From contig OZ234502.1 in the NCBI GenBank assembly GCA_965153455.1, positions 6,913,495 through 6,977,494 on the forward strand: a DNA stretch of 64,000 nucleotides. The letters run 5' to 3'. This DNA comes from Sphagnum compactum (taxonomy: Eukaryota > Bryophyta > Sphagnopsida > Sphagnales). The position numbers and the translations under genes were made by a program. The notes beneath the pieces are model-generated. The model was not told the origin of the DNA. It did no database searches and saw only the letters and a program-made list of their open reading frames with translations. Shown here in pieces: positions 27,401-39,009 of the stretch (position 1 is its first letter; each line of letters starts with the position of its first letter).

Positions 27401-28809
27401 TGACCTGCTGTTCGGTCACACCATGTTCAAGAATTTTGGATTGGGAATTGGATTCTTGGGTGGGTCATGAAGAACAAGTAATTGTGGTGCACTAGGTTAG
27501 GAAGGATTTTCATTAGGAATAAGGCGTTGATATTATGGGTTTTGTGTTGTTGGACCATGGGATAATACCTATCAATGGACTAGATTGGTGAACAAGGAGA
27601 GTTTCATCCAATTTATTTGTTCAATGTCATAAAGGTTTATTAGAATCGATGTATGTTTTTAGAATGTAATTATGTTGTTGTGATGGTGTGATGTTAATCA
27701 TTAGAAACCATGTTTCAAGGATCATATGAATAAAAAGTACTAGCAGTTAGTGTGGATTGTTTTTGGAGGTTGCACAACATTATTGTTAATGGCAATCAAT
27801 AGACACACCCAATTTTAATATCAGAGTGATTCTTTTAGTGGAATTGAATAAAGTTTTACTATGGTTTTGGACCATGGTTGGTTGTGATGATTTACATAAA
27901 TTGGAGCACTAATATCAATACAATGGACCAAAACAAAAGAAAGGATTTGGAGGAGGTACAACATAGAGATGAAATTCAAGCTATAAGTGAGTTCAACTTT
28001 CCTTTTCTTAGGTTTGACATTATACCTAAAGTTGGAGTTGTTATCAAGCTATTACAAAGGTTTGGAGTGGTCCATACTGTGAGATTGGATCCAGATTGAA
28101 CACGAATTAATGATTTGGCTATCCATGTGTCATATTTTGGTTTTTACAGAAGAGTTTACATCTAGTTAAAAATTGATGATGGAGCTAGGAGTTGGACAAC
28201 TATTGCCTACCAACATACCAAATTTTTTTTCTTCCATCTTTATTCAACCCATTGAATATTGAATTATATAAGAAAAATGAGACAATTCCTAGAGTAGGAG
28301 ATTTATGGATCCATGTAATTGTTATTTCATTTCATCATAAAGTGAGGTTTTTCTTTCTTGGAATTGATGAGTTGTTTGTTGGAGGGAAAAATGTAATCGA
28401 GGTAAAACATATAGGTGAGGAATTCAAAGCTTTGGTTTGGACATTAGGGAAGGATTCTAAAAGAGAATAGTTTCAAGGAATTTTGAACATGAAGATAAAA
28501 TGCAATATGGTTTGCAACAATTTTTTATTGGGTCTTTCCTTGTGCTAAATGATGACCCAAACTAAAACATAAATTATATTGAAGTGAGGTTGGAGTTAGT
28601 TGATAAGATGACTTAAGGCTACTTTAACATGTTAAGTGATGTTATACAATAGAAATATGGAATTGTGGCTCTGAAAAAAATCAAGGTGAGGCTTGATGAG
28701 TAAAGATAGTGAGTGCAGTTATATTATGACAAATTGGAGAAATTGTTCACTAGAGAAAAATTAAGGAGGTTGAATAGAGAAATTTTTTTGGTCAAAATTA
28801 AACACATAA
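21401..28809. other. AT-rich accessory region with simple repeats and repeat relics
   Basis: No gene is recognised over this stretch. It holds a (TTTC)n run at 21449-21478, a CTAC/CCTA tetranucleotide field at 21755-21840 with a degenerate continuation to about 22260, (AT)n at about 21948-21963 and copies of the palindromic repeat described under findings. The frame at 22165-22608 (147 codons) and those at 27878-28099 and 28192-28470 have weakly protein-like sequence but no family match that I recognise, and no splice partners. I treat them as possible transposon or gene relics only. Confidence 0.5.
21755..22260. repeat. Degenerate CTAC/CCTA tetranucleotide repeat
   Basis: Clean ACCTACCTACCT at about 21757-21778, followed by imperfect CCTACC and CTAC blocks separated by ordinary sequence up to about 22260. 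Confidence 0.75.
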
Positions 28810-29640
28810 CAAAGAGAATTTTGCATATCTAATTGAACCATTAAAGTTTCGATGTCAAAGTCTTTCCCATCCAAGATCATGTTATACATGATACAACAAC
28901 AAATGACTACATCAAGTAAAAACAAAACATGTAGATTGGTTTTAAGGAATAGTTTTCAAAAGTTTTTTTTTTAAATACCAAAGAAATTTTCCATAACACT
29001 TTCTGCTTCATGATAAATGTTGTTGTACAGTGCTTCAAATATAGTATGTTGAAAGTTGCCAAATTGTTTGTGTGGAATCATCAACCAAGGAAGCAAAAGG
29101 TAAACCTTGTTAGTAATTAGATAAGGTTTTATTTTTTCCTCACCTTTGTTGAAATGAAACATATCTCTATTCACTGCATTTTTATGTAAGCTAGAAAGGT
29201 GTAATATGTGAGCATTGTTCATTGAACCAAATAATGCAACAAAAACATCATGGAATTTCTTTTGACAATCAATCATCGCTTGTAGTTGCATGTTATAAGC
29301 TTTGGATTTGAAAGAAAAATAGTCCCCAACAAAACCACCTCAAGGTTTTTGGATATGAATTTGTGTTATGTCAATGGCACTGTAAATAAAAGGCAGATTA
29401 CAAAATTTCCTAAACCGCCTCATCACTTCTACCAAGTCTTCCCCTTCTAGCCATCAAATTTGATTTCTGAAAGCCACTTTGACAAAACAAACAAATTTTC
29501 ATAAAACCAAATGCATTGTTGACTTGCCAATGTTAAACAACTCAAAGCAATGAAGGTACTCTGCACCATGAACAAGCTTGTACAAAAAACATGCAACATG
29601 GGTACAACACATTTATACCTTGTGTCCTTCTACATGAAAT
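28810..29640 (-). pseudogene. PIF/Harbinger transposase relic (DDE nuclease)
   Basis: Decayed transposase on the minus strand. Reading right to left: a helical piece with NIGKSTMH, then MRRFRKFCNLPFIYSAIDIT carrying the first catalytic Asp, HIQKP, an in-frame TGA at 29340-29342, then VGDYFSFKSKAYNMQLQAM and IDCQKKFHDVFVALFGSMNN with the second Asp, then KPYLITNKVYLLLPWLMIPH, AESVMENFFGI with the third acidic residue, and a tail ICCCIMYNMILDGKD. This order and these motifs are diagnostic of plant Harbinger nucleases. At least one stop and frame slips upstream of 29460 show it is dead. The partner Myb/SANT-like gene and terminal repeats were not found. Confidence 0.85.
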
Positions 29641-31629
29641 GTTTCAATTTGATAATTAAGTGAAAAAAAAAATCCATGTTCACTTTGAAATGTTCAATCC
29701 ACCTCAATTATTGTATTGAGTCATTAAGAAATGTGAATACCAAGTTGTAGACCTAGTTCTCACCCAATTGCCAAGGTCTTTGTTGAACAACATGTCGTAA
29801 AGTCACAACAATCTCTATTAATGTAGAACCACAAAGTTCATCATGTTGTAGAAACACGATTTGCTCTTTATAAAACATAATGGAAACTGACACCTTGAGG
29901 ATGTTGAGTTGTTTTCATGGAAAAAAAGAAACACTTGTGCACTTGCAAAACAATCTAAAATAGAAGTGCCAATAACACTACGTTCAAAGCCCGCACACTA
30001 CAAAAACTTCTTGCAAGAACATCACACAAAAAAATTGAAAGATATAAAAGAAAATTCAAAAGAACAACAACAACAAAACAATGCAACTATGAAATTGTGT
30101 TCGAAAAGCAAGCAAGAAAAATATGGAGCTATGTGGAACTGCAAAGTGAAGAGCAAGATTGAGGGTGGATCTACAAAGTTGGACGGATTTGCGGAATGAA
30201 TAACAAGAATGAAGGTGAAATTTCAAGTAAGCAAAAAAATGATGGAGCTGCACGAAGTTGTGGAGCTACAAGTAAGCAAGAAAATGATGGAATTGCAAGA
30301 ATATGTAGACTTATGAATAAACAAAAGCGTGAAGTTGCAAAAGGTGGACTCATGAGTTGTGCGGGTTGTAAGAGTGAAGGTGGAGCTATAAAGGTGTCAA
30401 CAAGAAAGAATGCAATAATGATGAGATAAGATATTGCATAATGCAAAAGTTAACAACACCGCTCTTAAACAGTGACAATGAAAAACAATGATAACATTGC
30501 ACATAAAAATGTTAATGGAAGGTTTTAGAACAAAGGTACATCAATAGTGGTAAGTTGTCGTCGTCGTAACCCTAGAAACCCTAATTGTAGGTGCTGACCT
30601 ACTTAACTTTTTAATTAACTTACCCCTATGTGTGAAGAGGCCTTTATACATGTTCAAGCAAGTAGACATGCTATGAAAGGATTTTAATAAATTTTTTATT
30701 TTCATAGTTGCTCTATAGCCAAACATTACTGAATCTCCTTGTGGATGCTCACTAATGTGGCAACATCACAAAATCAAAAATCAGGAGGAAAAAAAGAAAA
30801 ACACACTAGAACTCCCATTGGAATATTTAGCCAAATATGGCTATAAACCAAAAATAAAATACAAATCTGAATACTGTGTTTGCCTACACAATGAAAACGA
30901 AATATATGAATCTAGTGATTTTTACTCCTTATTTTTTCTCCCTTCTTGGCATCTGAAAACCTCCAAAATGACTTTTTTTCAAATTTTGGCGAAATTTCGC
31001 CAGTGAAAAAATCGCTGGAACTTACATTCCATGGTAGGTACCTATCTATCTATTTGGTGCCAGAACTGGTTGCAGGTCGCCACAGGGATTTTTTTCCCAC
31101 AATTTGTGATATAACTAAACTGGCAATCATCCCATAATACAGTTTCGCCAAATTTTTCCTATAAACATTTTATGAAAGTTAAAAAGGTTAAAGATTCCTC
31201 CACATTTTTGGCTACAAGCTAAATATGAAAGTAGAATTTTTCAAACAACCTTATACATTTTTTGCTACATACCTGAACCCATGTACAGAAGAAATGTGGC
31301 GATGTTTTTCATTAATTTTCTTCAAATTATGGCTATTGAAAATCTCCAAAAAAAAAAGCACTTGATTTTAGAAGTTCTAATTTTTAATATAGTTTATTTG
31401 GCTATATGTAGCCAACCAAAAAAAGAAAAATGCTGCTGAATCTCAGAGCAATAGCTGATGATGGTCTGGATGTTCATAGCTGATGGAGCTGCTTTGCAAA
31501 TGGCATGAATTCCCAACAAAACATGCTTGCGGTGGCATAACAAGTGGTCAACAATCTCAAGTGTAATACAGGGAATTTCAATCCCACAGTCCTGAAAGCC
31601 AGAACCAACTATGATTGTCCTGGGGCAGG
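29641..31629. other. AT-rich spacer with a low-complexity frame, no gene seen
   Basis: The interval 30056-30446 gives Lys/Asn/Gln-rich plus-strand frames built from a loose internal repetition (AGCAAGAAAATGATGGA-like). They look like repetitive DNA, not genes. A degenerate copy of the palindromic dispersed repeat lies at about 31090-31165. Confidence 0.5.
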
Positions 31630-31990
31630 GGGTACTTTGCAAAATGAGCATCAATTTTGAGGAATGAAGCCATTGCAATTTGGTATTTTTGAGCTTGCAG
31701 AATGATCCAAGTATGTAGGTGGTAGGTTTGGTGCCTTGAGAGAGCTTCCCAGGTACTTTTGCAAAATGAACATCCATTTTGAGGAATGAAGCCATTGCAA
31801 ATTCAGTGCTTTTGAGCTTGTGGAATGATCCAACTAGGTAGGTGGGGGTGGGTTTTCCTGTCTCGAGAGAGCTTCCCGGGTACTTTGCAAACTGAATATC
31901 AATTTTGAGGAATGAAGCCATTGCAAATTCAGCAAGCTTGCACAATGATCCAACTATGTAGGTGGTGGTTTTCCTGCCTTAAGAGCTTCC
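31630..31990 (-). repeat. Three-copy tandem array derived from a terminal exon and its 3' untranslated region
   Basis: The anchor GAGGAATGAAGCCATTGCA starts at 31659, 31781 and 31907, giving periods of 122 and 126 bp. Each unit also has AGCTTCC, CAGGAAAACC-like and TACTTTGCAAA blocks (reading either strand). The right-most unit overlaps the last coding exon at 31954-32010, so the array includes copies of the last codons, the stop and the 3' untranslated sequence. Confidence 0.85.
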
Positions 31991-32404
31991 ATATCTGCTT
32001 CCAGAAGTACCTGGGAAATCACAAAGGAATTAGGGTTTTGGCAACCAGAAGTATAAAATAAAAGCACAAAAGAACTAAAGGATTTCAGTGATGATATCTG
32101 TGAATGGTTTTTGACATTTTACCTCAAGTGCCTTAAGCAGGTTTTTTTGTCTTGTGCGATCAATTTGCCATGCTGCCAGCTTGTTCCCAGGTATGGCTGT
32201 ATCAAGCTCAGGGTTATGATCCTTCTGGATTTCAGAACTTGCACATTTTTCTGCTTGTCCATCATTCAAGCTCTCTCCCTGCAATCCTGCTGTTGATACC
32301 TTATTATCCAGATCAACTCGCTGGAGAGTACTTTGGTATGATTTTGCAGTAGGGAGTACTATACATTCATCCATTTGCGTGTAGGAGGCCTTGTAGTCCT
32401 GCTT
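31954..32404 (-). CDS. 3' end of an unrecognised spliced gene (two visible exons)
   Basis: Two exons on the minus strand, 32123-32404 and 31954-32010, joined in phase 0 with good donor (GAG then GTAAAATG) and acceptor (TTTCCCAG) sites, encode about 112 residues. The first is polar with YTQMDECIVLPT and ends with a basic-amphipathic helix DRTRQKNLLKALE; the second continues LLEADMEALKAGKPPPT and stops with TAG. I do not recognise the family. Upstream exons must lie between 32405 and about 34300. A possible early exon ending at 34043 with a strong GTAAAT donor and Lys/Arg-rich coding exists, but no start codon can be tied to it. If it belongs here, the gene is divergent from the dehydrogenase gene to the right. 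Confidence 0.45.
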
Positions 32405-34230
32405 CTACTCACACACCAATGCATCAGAGACATGGAGTTCACAGGCTAATATGCAATCATGTCATTTTATGACCACAATCTAAACAAGCACAGAGACAGA
32501 CAAAGTGTCAAGAGCTCCGTCTCTACGGGTTTCCTTAGCTCAAGCAATGTCAAAACTGTAGACAGAAATAAGAAGGTTGGAATACGAAGTGGCAACTTCT
32601 CTTAACAAACAATTCAGACACAAGGAAGAACATGGGCTAGAATCCTGTATCTTTCTCAAACATTCTGTATCTTTCATTTTGTTTGAGTGGGGGAGGAGAG
32701 GGGTAGTTGGTTACAGCAACACAAGAACACTGGAGAATCATAACTGCTCTTCAAGGACTGAAGGATGAGAGGTTTTGAAATGGGGAAGCTCATGGATGAG
32801 CTTCATGGGGGAGCAAAGGTGGCCATGTTTCATTGCACACAGTATGTGATGGCGGATGTTGAGTTTAGAACAAACAAACTTGGATACTTCCTGGCCAAAA
32901 CTTGCATGATACAAAAAAGGCCTCTTCCTAGAAGTCAGAGATCTACTGCTTCCTTTCTAAGGTGGGGTTCCTTTGAGTGTTGGTCTGGTATGTGACTTTT
33001 TGAACATACCAGCCTAGTCCTGGTATTGGGTACTTCTTAAGATTTTCATACCAGCCTAGTCCTGATGTTTAGTACTATTTGAAACTTGCATACCCTCTTG
33101 GTATTGGGTCCTAGACTAATTTTGATCGGAGGCAGGTATGTACTATGTATAGGAGAAGGCCCTGCACGCCTGCACGCAGGTCCTTTTCCTACGTAAAGCA
33201 GAGCTGGGATTTTTTCACTTTTTAGAAATAGTGACAGGCTGGCTGGTACCTTCAGCTGGTCAGAAGATCCGAGCACAGTACAGCCTGGCTAGTACCTTCC
33301 ACCGCAGAAGATCCCACTTGCTGAAAAACTGGTTTCTTCAGGCAAGTAAGGGAGCTGAAAATACAAAGGAAAAATCCAGGCAGTGCTTTACGTACTGTGT
33401 ACCTAGTATTGAAACTGGTATAAAATTGGTACAAGGTTGGTATTACCTCAGGTCCCTATGAGTGCTGTGTGGATATGTACTTTCAGGCCATACCCAGCAG
33501 ACAGGATACATGATAAAAATGCATATGTCAAGCCCAGAGGGCCCAAGCTTGTTAGAATATTAGGAAAACTAAAAGCCCTCTGGGCATGGTTTAGATCTTT
33601 TCTTTTTTGGAACAAAATGGCCCACAAGTCACCACTGTAGGAGGATTTGTTTTTGGAAATCGCCATATTTAAATAATAGGGAAACTATTACCATGTATAG
33701 ACAACAGGTTCTAGCATGTCGCCAAAATATAACAAGATTCCTAAACTTTTCTACTTTCCTCTCTGACCAACTGGTAGCCAAATCTACCTAAAGTCCACCT
33801 TTGGATGTCACCAACCCACCTACCACACCAATTTGATAAATATTATTATCATTATTATTATTATTATATGATTTTATCGAATTAGATTAGATTATTAAAA
33901 TTAAAAATTAATTTTAAAATAAAAAAATAAAAACACACACACACATAGGGAGAAAAAAACTAAGGAGGAGAAATCTCTTAAAATAGAGAAGGAGAGACCG
34001 AGTAAATGAATCTCTTAAAAGAACTAAGAAGATTTATTTACCCTGTCTGCTCGAAAGCTGACGACTGCAATTTTGACTTCGTGGTTGTTCGTCTTCTTGC
34101 GCTGCTTCCTCTTCCTCTTCTTGCGCTGCCTTTTTTTTGTTTTTTTTTTTTACTCGCGGCTTCTGCGATTCCGATAATTATGTGAAGAGTGGCGACGGGA
34201 CGGAGTAGAATCCCAGTGGCATGCTGAAGA
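32405..34230. other. Spacer or intronic region with short repeats
   Basis: May contain introns and upstream exons of the minus-strand gene to the left. Visible structure: two partial copies of CATACCAGCCTAGTCCTG at about 33006 and 33047, an 11-bp perfect inverted repeat (33532-33542 and 33585-33595), a copy of the dispersed palindromic repeat at about 33650-33900, and (ATT)n at 33841-33866. Confidence 0.5.
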
Positions 34231-34238
34231 CTAACGGA

Positions 34239-34399
34239 ATTAGTGATTGGGTTAGCATCAGAATTAGCACCTGTGGGGTCCAAGATGAGGCAATTAGTGA
34301 TGGGATTAGCATCAAAATTCGCACCAGCGGAGGCAAGATGCCGGAATTGGTGATGGGATTAGCATCAGAATTAGCACCAGTGGGTGGGGAAGAGCAAGC
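34239..34399. repeat. 54-bp tandem repeat, three copies, upstream of the dehydrogenase gene
   Basis: Units begin ATTAGTGATTGGGTTAGCAT at 34239, a close variant at 34293 and another at 34346; lengths are 54, 53 and about 54 bp. A (GAT)n microsatellite follows at about 34428-34452. The array sits about 250-410 bp before the start codon, in the promoter or leader. Confidence 0.85.
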
Positions 34400-34652
34400 A
34401 TCTAGACCCACCCAACCAGTTGAGAGCATGATGATGATGATGATGATGATGATACACCGACACGTTAACACAAAGGAGTAGAAGAGGAGCAGAAGATCTT
34501 CAAAAGGGAGTTGTTGCATCAGCAAGCGAAGAAAAAACTCTTGTGGTGGTGGTGTTGTTGGTGGTTTTGAGCTCATCTCACAGGAGCTTGTTTGTGTGCT
34601 TTTTGGAAGAAGTAGTTAGTTTTGTGGACGTGAGTTCAGATTGCCTTCAGCT

Positions 34653-36688
34653 ATGGTGGGTGTGGCTGTTGTGGTGGGTGTTGGACCTGGCTTAGGTCTC
34701 TCCATCGCCAGACGCTTTGCCCGCGAAAAATACACTGTTGCTATCCTGTCCAGAGATTTGGGTTACCCACTACCGACCTCTCTTTCTCTCTTCTCTTTCT
34801 CTGATTTTGTGAGTCTATTTTTTGGGTTGTCTTCCGGGTTTAGGGTTTGCTATCATCCTGTGCAGAGATTTCTAGTCTGCTGTGTCTGAGGACCCATGTG
34901 AATTTTCTAACTGTGACCAGTAGTGTTCCAGCTCCAACAGATGATCTGACATTTGAGGAGACACGGGGTGCACATTTTGGGATTGCAGAGAAGCTCACAA
35001 AGATGGCTGAAGACATTGTGGAGACGGAAAAGTCTGGGCAGGTGTGTGCAATTCGTATTGATTGTGCCGATTCCAAGTCAGTGAAGGAAGCATTTGAAGC
35101 AGTCAATTCTCTGGGACCCGTTGAAGCCCTGGTAGTACAACTTTCCTCTGTGAAATTGGTTTTTTGTCATCTCACCAGCGTGAAAATGCTCTTTACCCAT
35201 CTCCATTTTTGGATCACCTTTGCAACCCAATACAACTACTTTGCTGTCAAATACACATTTAGGGTTTGATGGTCCGTATGTTGAATGATGTATTTTTGTG
35301 AAAGTACTCATGATTATGCAATTGGTATTGGAGAGATTTAATTTATTTTTGGATGGGATTTGGTTTTTGGGCTAGCAATTAGTGGAATCTGTAGGCTGAT
35401 GAATTTTCTCGTGAATGCACACTGGGATACTCATGCTTTTTGCTATTTTGATTTTTGTAACTCCGCATTTCTAAGGTCCCTGATTTTTTTTTTGGGGGGG
35501 GGGGGGCGACAACAGGGTGATAATAGACAGTGTGAGATAATACATTGAAGTGTTTTGGCTATGCAGGTGTACAACACAAATTCACCATTTCCCTGGCCAC
35601 CTCGAAAGTTCACAGAGATTAATGCAGAGTCATTTCAGCTCTCAATAACAATACCTTGCGTTGGTGCTTTCCTCTGTGTTCAGCAGGTAGGGGTCTATTT
35701 ATACTTGTTGCCTGAAGCTGTCGATGCTACTTTAATGCATGTTGATGTCAGTTGTCTTAGGGTTTGAGCTGTGATAAAGCTTGCAATTCATCAGGTTTAT
35801 CTGAACTGATGTGCCATGTCAGGAGAACAAATTTTCTCTATGTTCTCAGCACAATATAGTCAATATTGTCTCAGTTATTTCATCTTCAGTAATCAATTCT
35901 GCAGCTGAAATCAATAGTATCTGGCTCTCTGCTTCCTGCTTGATAATACCTGAAGTTGTGAAAGTCTGTGCTGACAGGTCATACAAGGCATGGTTGAGCG
36001 GCAAAAAGGCACTCTGCTTTTCACAGGAGCTACTGCTTCCATGCGTGGGGGTGCAGGGTTTTCAGAGATAGGTGCGATCTTTTTCCTTTCTCTAGTATGT
36101 CTTCCTTCCAACTAGCTCCCCCTTTTTCCAAATTTTTAGGGTAGTTTTCTTTTTATCTGTATATCATTGGGGAGCTTTGGAAAATGCAGCTTGTGGGAAA
36201 TTTGCATTGAGGGCACTGGCACAGAGTCTGGCACGAGAATACCAACCACAAGGCATCCATGTGGCACATATAATTGTTGATGGTGTCATATCCAGTGCCA
36301 GGTATTCCCCCCCCCCCCAGCACCATGGAATACCTCACAGAAAATATTTTCCAGAACTTTCAGATGAAGCTCAATTTTCTTCTGCTCTAATTGTTTAAGG
36401 TTTTTTTTCTCAAAAATTACAGCAATGTCATGGTATGTAGCAACTATTGGAGATTGATGATGAGTAGAAACTTTGCTATGCACTGAGTGAAATTGCTGTA
36501 CAGTAGGATTAGCCACTGAATAGCATGCTGCCGAACCTGACGTGGATGCCAGGTATAACACCATAAGAGAGGAGGACACCATGATGAAACCAGACGAAAT
36601 TGCAGAGGTCTACTGGCATGTTCACTCTCAACATAAGAGTGCATGGACCCATGAGTTGGATGTCCGCCCATTCCCAGAGAAATTCTAG
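34653..36688 (+). CDS. Short-chain dehydrogenase/reductase lacking the catalytic Tyr
   Basis: NAD(P)-dependent Rossmann-fold oxidoreductase of the SDR superfamily; substrate unknown. Six exons: 34653-34761, 34932-35131, 35567-35686, 35978-36071, 36175-36301, 36553-36688; total 786 nt, 261 residues plus TAG, typical for a single-domain SDR. The cofactor loop is GVGPGLG at residues 9-15. RIDCAD is the acidic/nucleotide-adenine strand, YNTNSPFPWPP replaces the usual NNAG region, FTGATASMRGGAGFSE contains the Ser strand (Ser164), and NAACGKFALRALAQSLARE carries Lys183. The position four before that Lys, where Tyr is normally found, is Ala179. Related bacterial and plant proteins with the GATASxRG signature also lack this Tyr, so it is probably a subfamily trait, not decay. 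The C-terminus YWHVHSQHKSAWTHELDVRP fits that subfamily. ATG at 34653 is preceded in frame only by non-ATG codons. Confidence 0.9.
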
Positions 36689-39009
36689 TGTGCAGTGATA
36701 CCTAATCAAACAGGTCTTAGCAGCCAGTTGGAACTGGCAGTTTGGGAAGCGGACTGAATCTCCTTTATAGAGGTCCACCAAGTTTTGCTCCCTCTTGTTC
36801 AGTTGAATCACCTAAGGTTTACTGTTGTACAACTTTGTCTTTTTTGCTTCTCTACATCACAATGTAGAATCTGTGGTAGAGTCAGGCTGTAGAACAATCA
36901 TGCTTGCAAAGTCCAATAGGAGTCATGATTCAACCTTTGTAGATCATGTTACTAGCCATGAAAACAAAGGTTGGGTATGGATGTCAAAACAACAAACATA
37001 CAAGTTTAAATCCATGAATCCAACTTCTACTCCTCTCTGTTCTTTTTCTTCTTAACGTCTTTCTTGTGCACTTTCCATATCCACTAGTTTTAGTTATTCA
37101 TCAATTGGTTATCCATCGATCATATGTTATGAAGAAGGCCCATGTATTACAATATAACTCCACAATGCATTTAAATTCTTTCCAAATACCACCCCATTCA
37201 TAAAGCAAATATAGACTTTTAAGTATATGGATTGTTTTGGGTTTCTTTTCTTGGGTTAAATTTTGATTTGTTGTCTTCATCTTACATAGACGTTGTGGGA
37301 ATGTAAGAACAAAATAATTACTAAAAGTTATAATTGCAAATAATAGTATTATGCTTGGGGTAATAATATGGATAAACATGATAAATAAAATATTGAACTT
37401 TAATGGCCTTACGATGATTATTTTTTTGACTAAGGGTATAAAGTTTGATTTATGAACAATTTAGATAATTATTTTGTGTCAATAATAATGAAAGATCAAG
37501 TATGTAGACTTCATCAAATTTTAAACTTTAAATAATGTAAAATTTATCCATAGGAAGATGAAAAATTATAAGTGATATGTGATGATCAACTTGACATAAA
37601 TGGATGAGAAGTGAAGAATAAATATAATTGAGTTTGATTAACTGTAAATGAATGTGATTAATCATTCATTCATTTCATTTTTTCAAATATATAAATGGTA
37701 GTGATTGAAACTTTAGGTTTTTTAATTTGCAATCAATCGTTTAATGTTATTAATTTTTATCAAGACTCGTATAAATACCATATGTGAAAATGAAGTTTTG
37801 AGTAAATAAACATAATGTGAATATTATTGTTGATATCATTATGAAAACCTAATGGTTTATTATGAATGATCCTCGTAAAAAAAAATCTTTAAACATTTGT
37901 GGTGAATTTTCTTTTGAAGTGTAATTCTCACATAAAGATTTAATTTTAGACGTGTGAATGATCTTATTTCAAAAGAATGTAAAGTTTCATGTTTGGGGAT
38001 TATGTGAATGGGGAATATTATAAATGTTATGTTGTAATATGATTAGATAGTCTACTTAAGTCCTAAAAGGAATCTAATAAAAATTTAATTTTCATAAATC
38101 TGAACCTCTTAAACTATAGGAACTCATTTAAAATTTGTATAAGCATTAGAGAATAAAAGTAAACTTAATCGATAAGTTTGGGTGTCTAAAGTTTTTCCTT
38201 TTAAAATTTGGGTGTGATAAGGTTATAAGTAAAAACTTAAAAGGATTAGATCATGAGTTTTTTATGAACTTTGTGAAAGTAGTACATTGGTGAAAATATC
38301 AACATTAATTACCATTAAATGGCAATTGTCCTAAATGGACAATAAACAATTTTTTTTAAATTGAAAATTTTTTTCCCCAAAAAATCCCCCACTATTGTGT
38401 GGTTATCAACTCAACTTGTGTTGATAATTATTTGATCCGATGTTAAAAATTGGTTTTTAAGAACCATAATGATTTTTTAACATTTTTATAAAAAATCAAT
38501 ACAATAAACAAAATTTAAGCCATTTATAACAATTGGTTATATTTGATTTTTCTTTACCATTTAAAACAAAATTAAGTTAACATTTTGAAAGTTTTGAAAA
38601 TTTGCAAAGTTTCCATAGGCAAAAAAACGTGTGAGGGTGGATTAGTGTAGGTTTTAATCTATGCAAAATTTCAAAAAAAATTATTATTCATCAATGATTG
38701 TCACCATCTACTGCTAATTAATGTTTGGGATCTTAGTTAATGCATATATTTAATTTGAAAGAAAAAACCATGTTGTCCATTAAGGATAATTTCCATCTAT
38801 TGTTAATCAATGTTGAAGATCACATCACAAACTTAATGAGTTACGAATTGGTAATAATAGTTATGCAAAATCTGCTTTTCATAGGTTCATATGAATTAAA
38901 CACGAATGTCATTCATTTACTTGTGTTATTTAAACATTAATATCGTGCGCATTGTTTAGACACGAATATCATATGCCCATTCGTATTGTTTAAACACGGA
39001 TATTGTATG
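36689..39009. other. AT-rich region, no gene seen
   Basis: After the 3' untranslated region of the dehydrogenase gene the sequence becomes strongly AT-rich. I see no supported frame. Its right edge (about 38915-39009) begins the 34-bp repeat that surrounds the LTR. Confidence 0.6.

Noticed and set aside
31394-31945. 183-codon minus-strand frame with three 40-residue repeats
   Set aside because: The supported gene ends in a different frame at 31954; this frame is a by-product of the 3' tandem array, whose period is not always a multiple of three.
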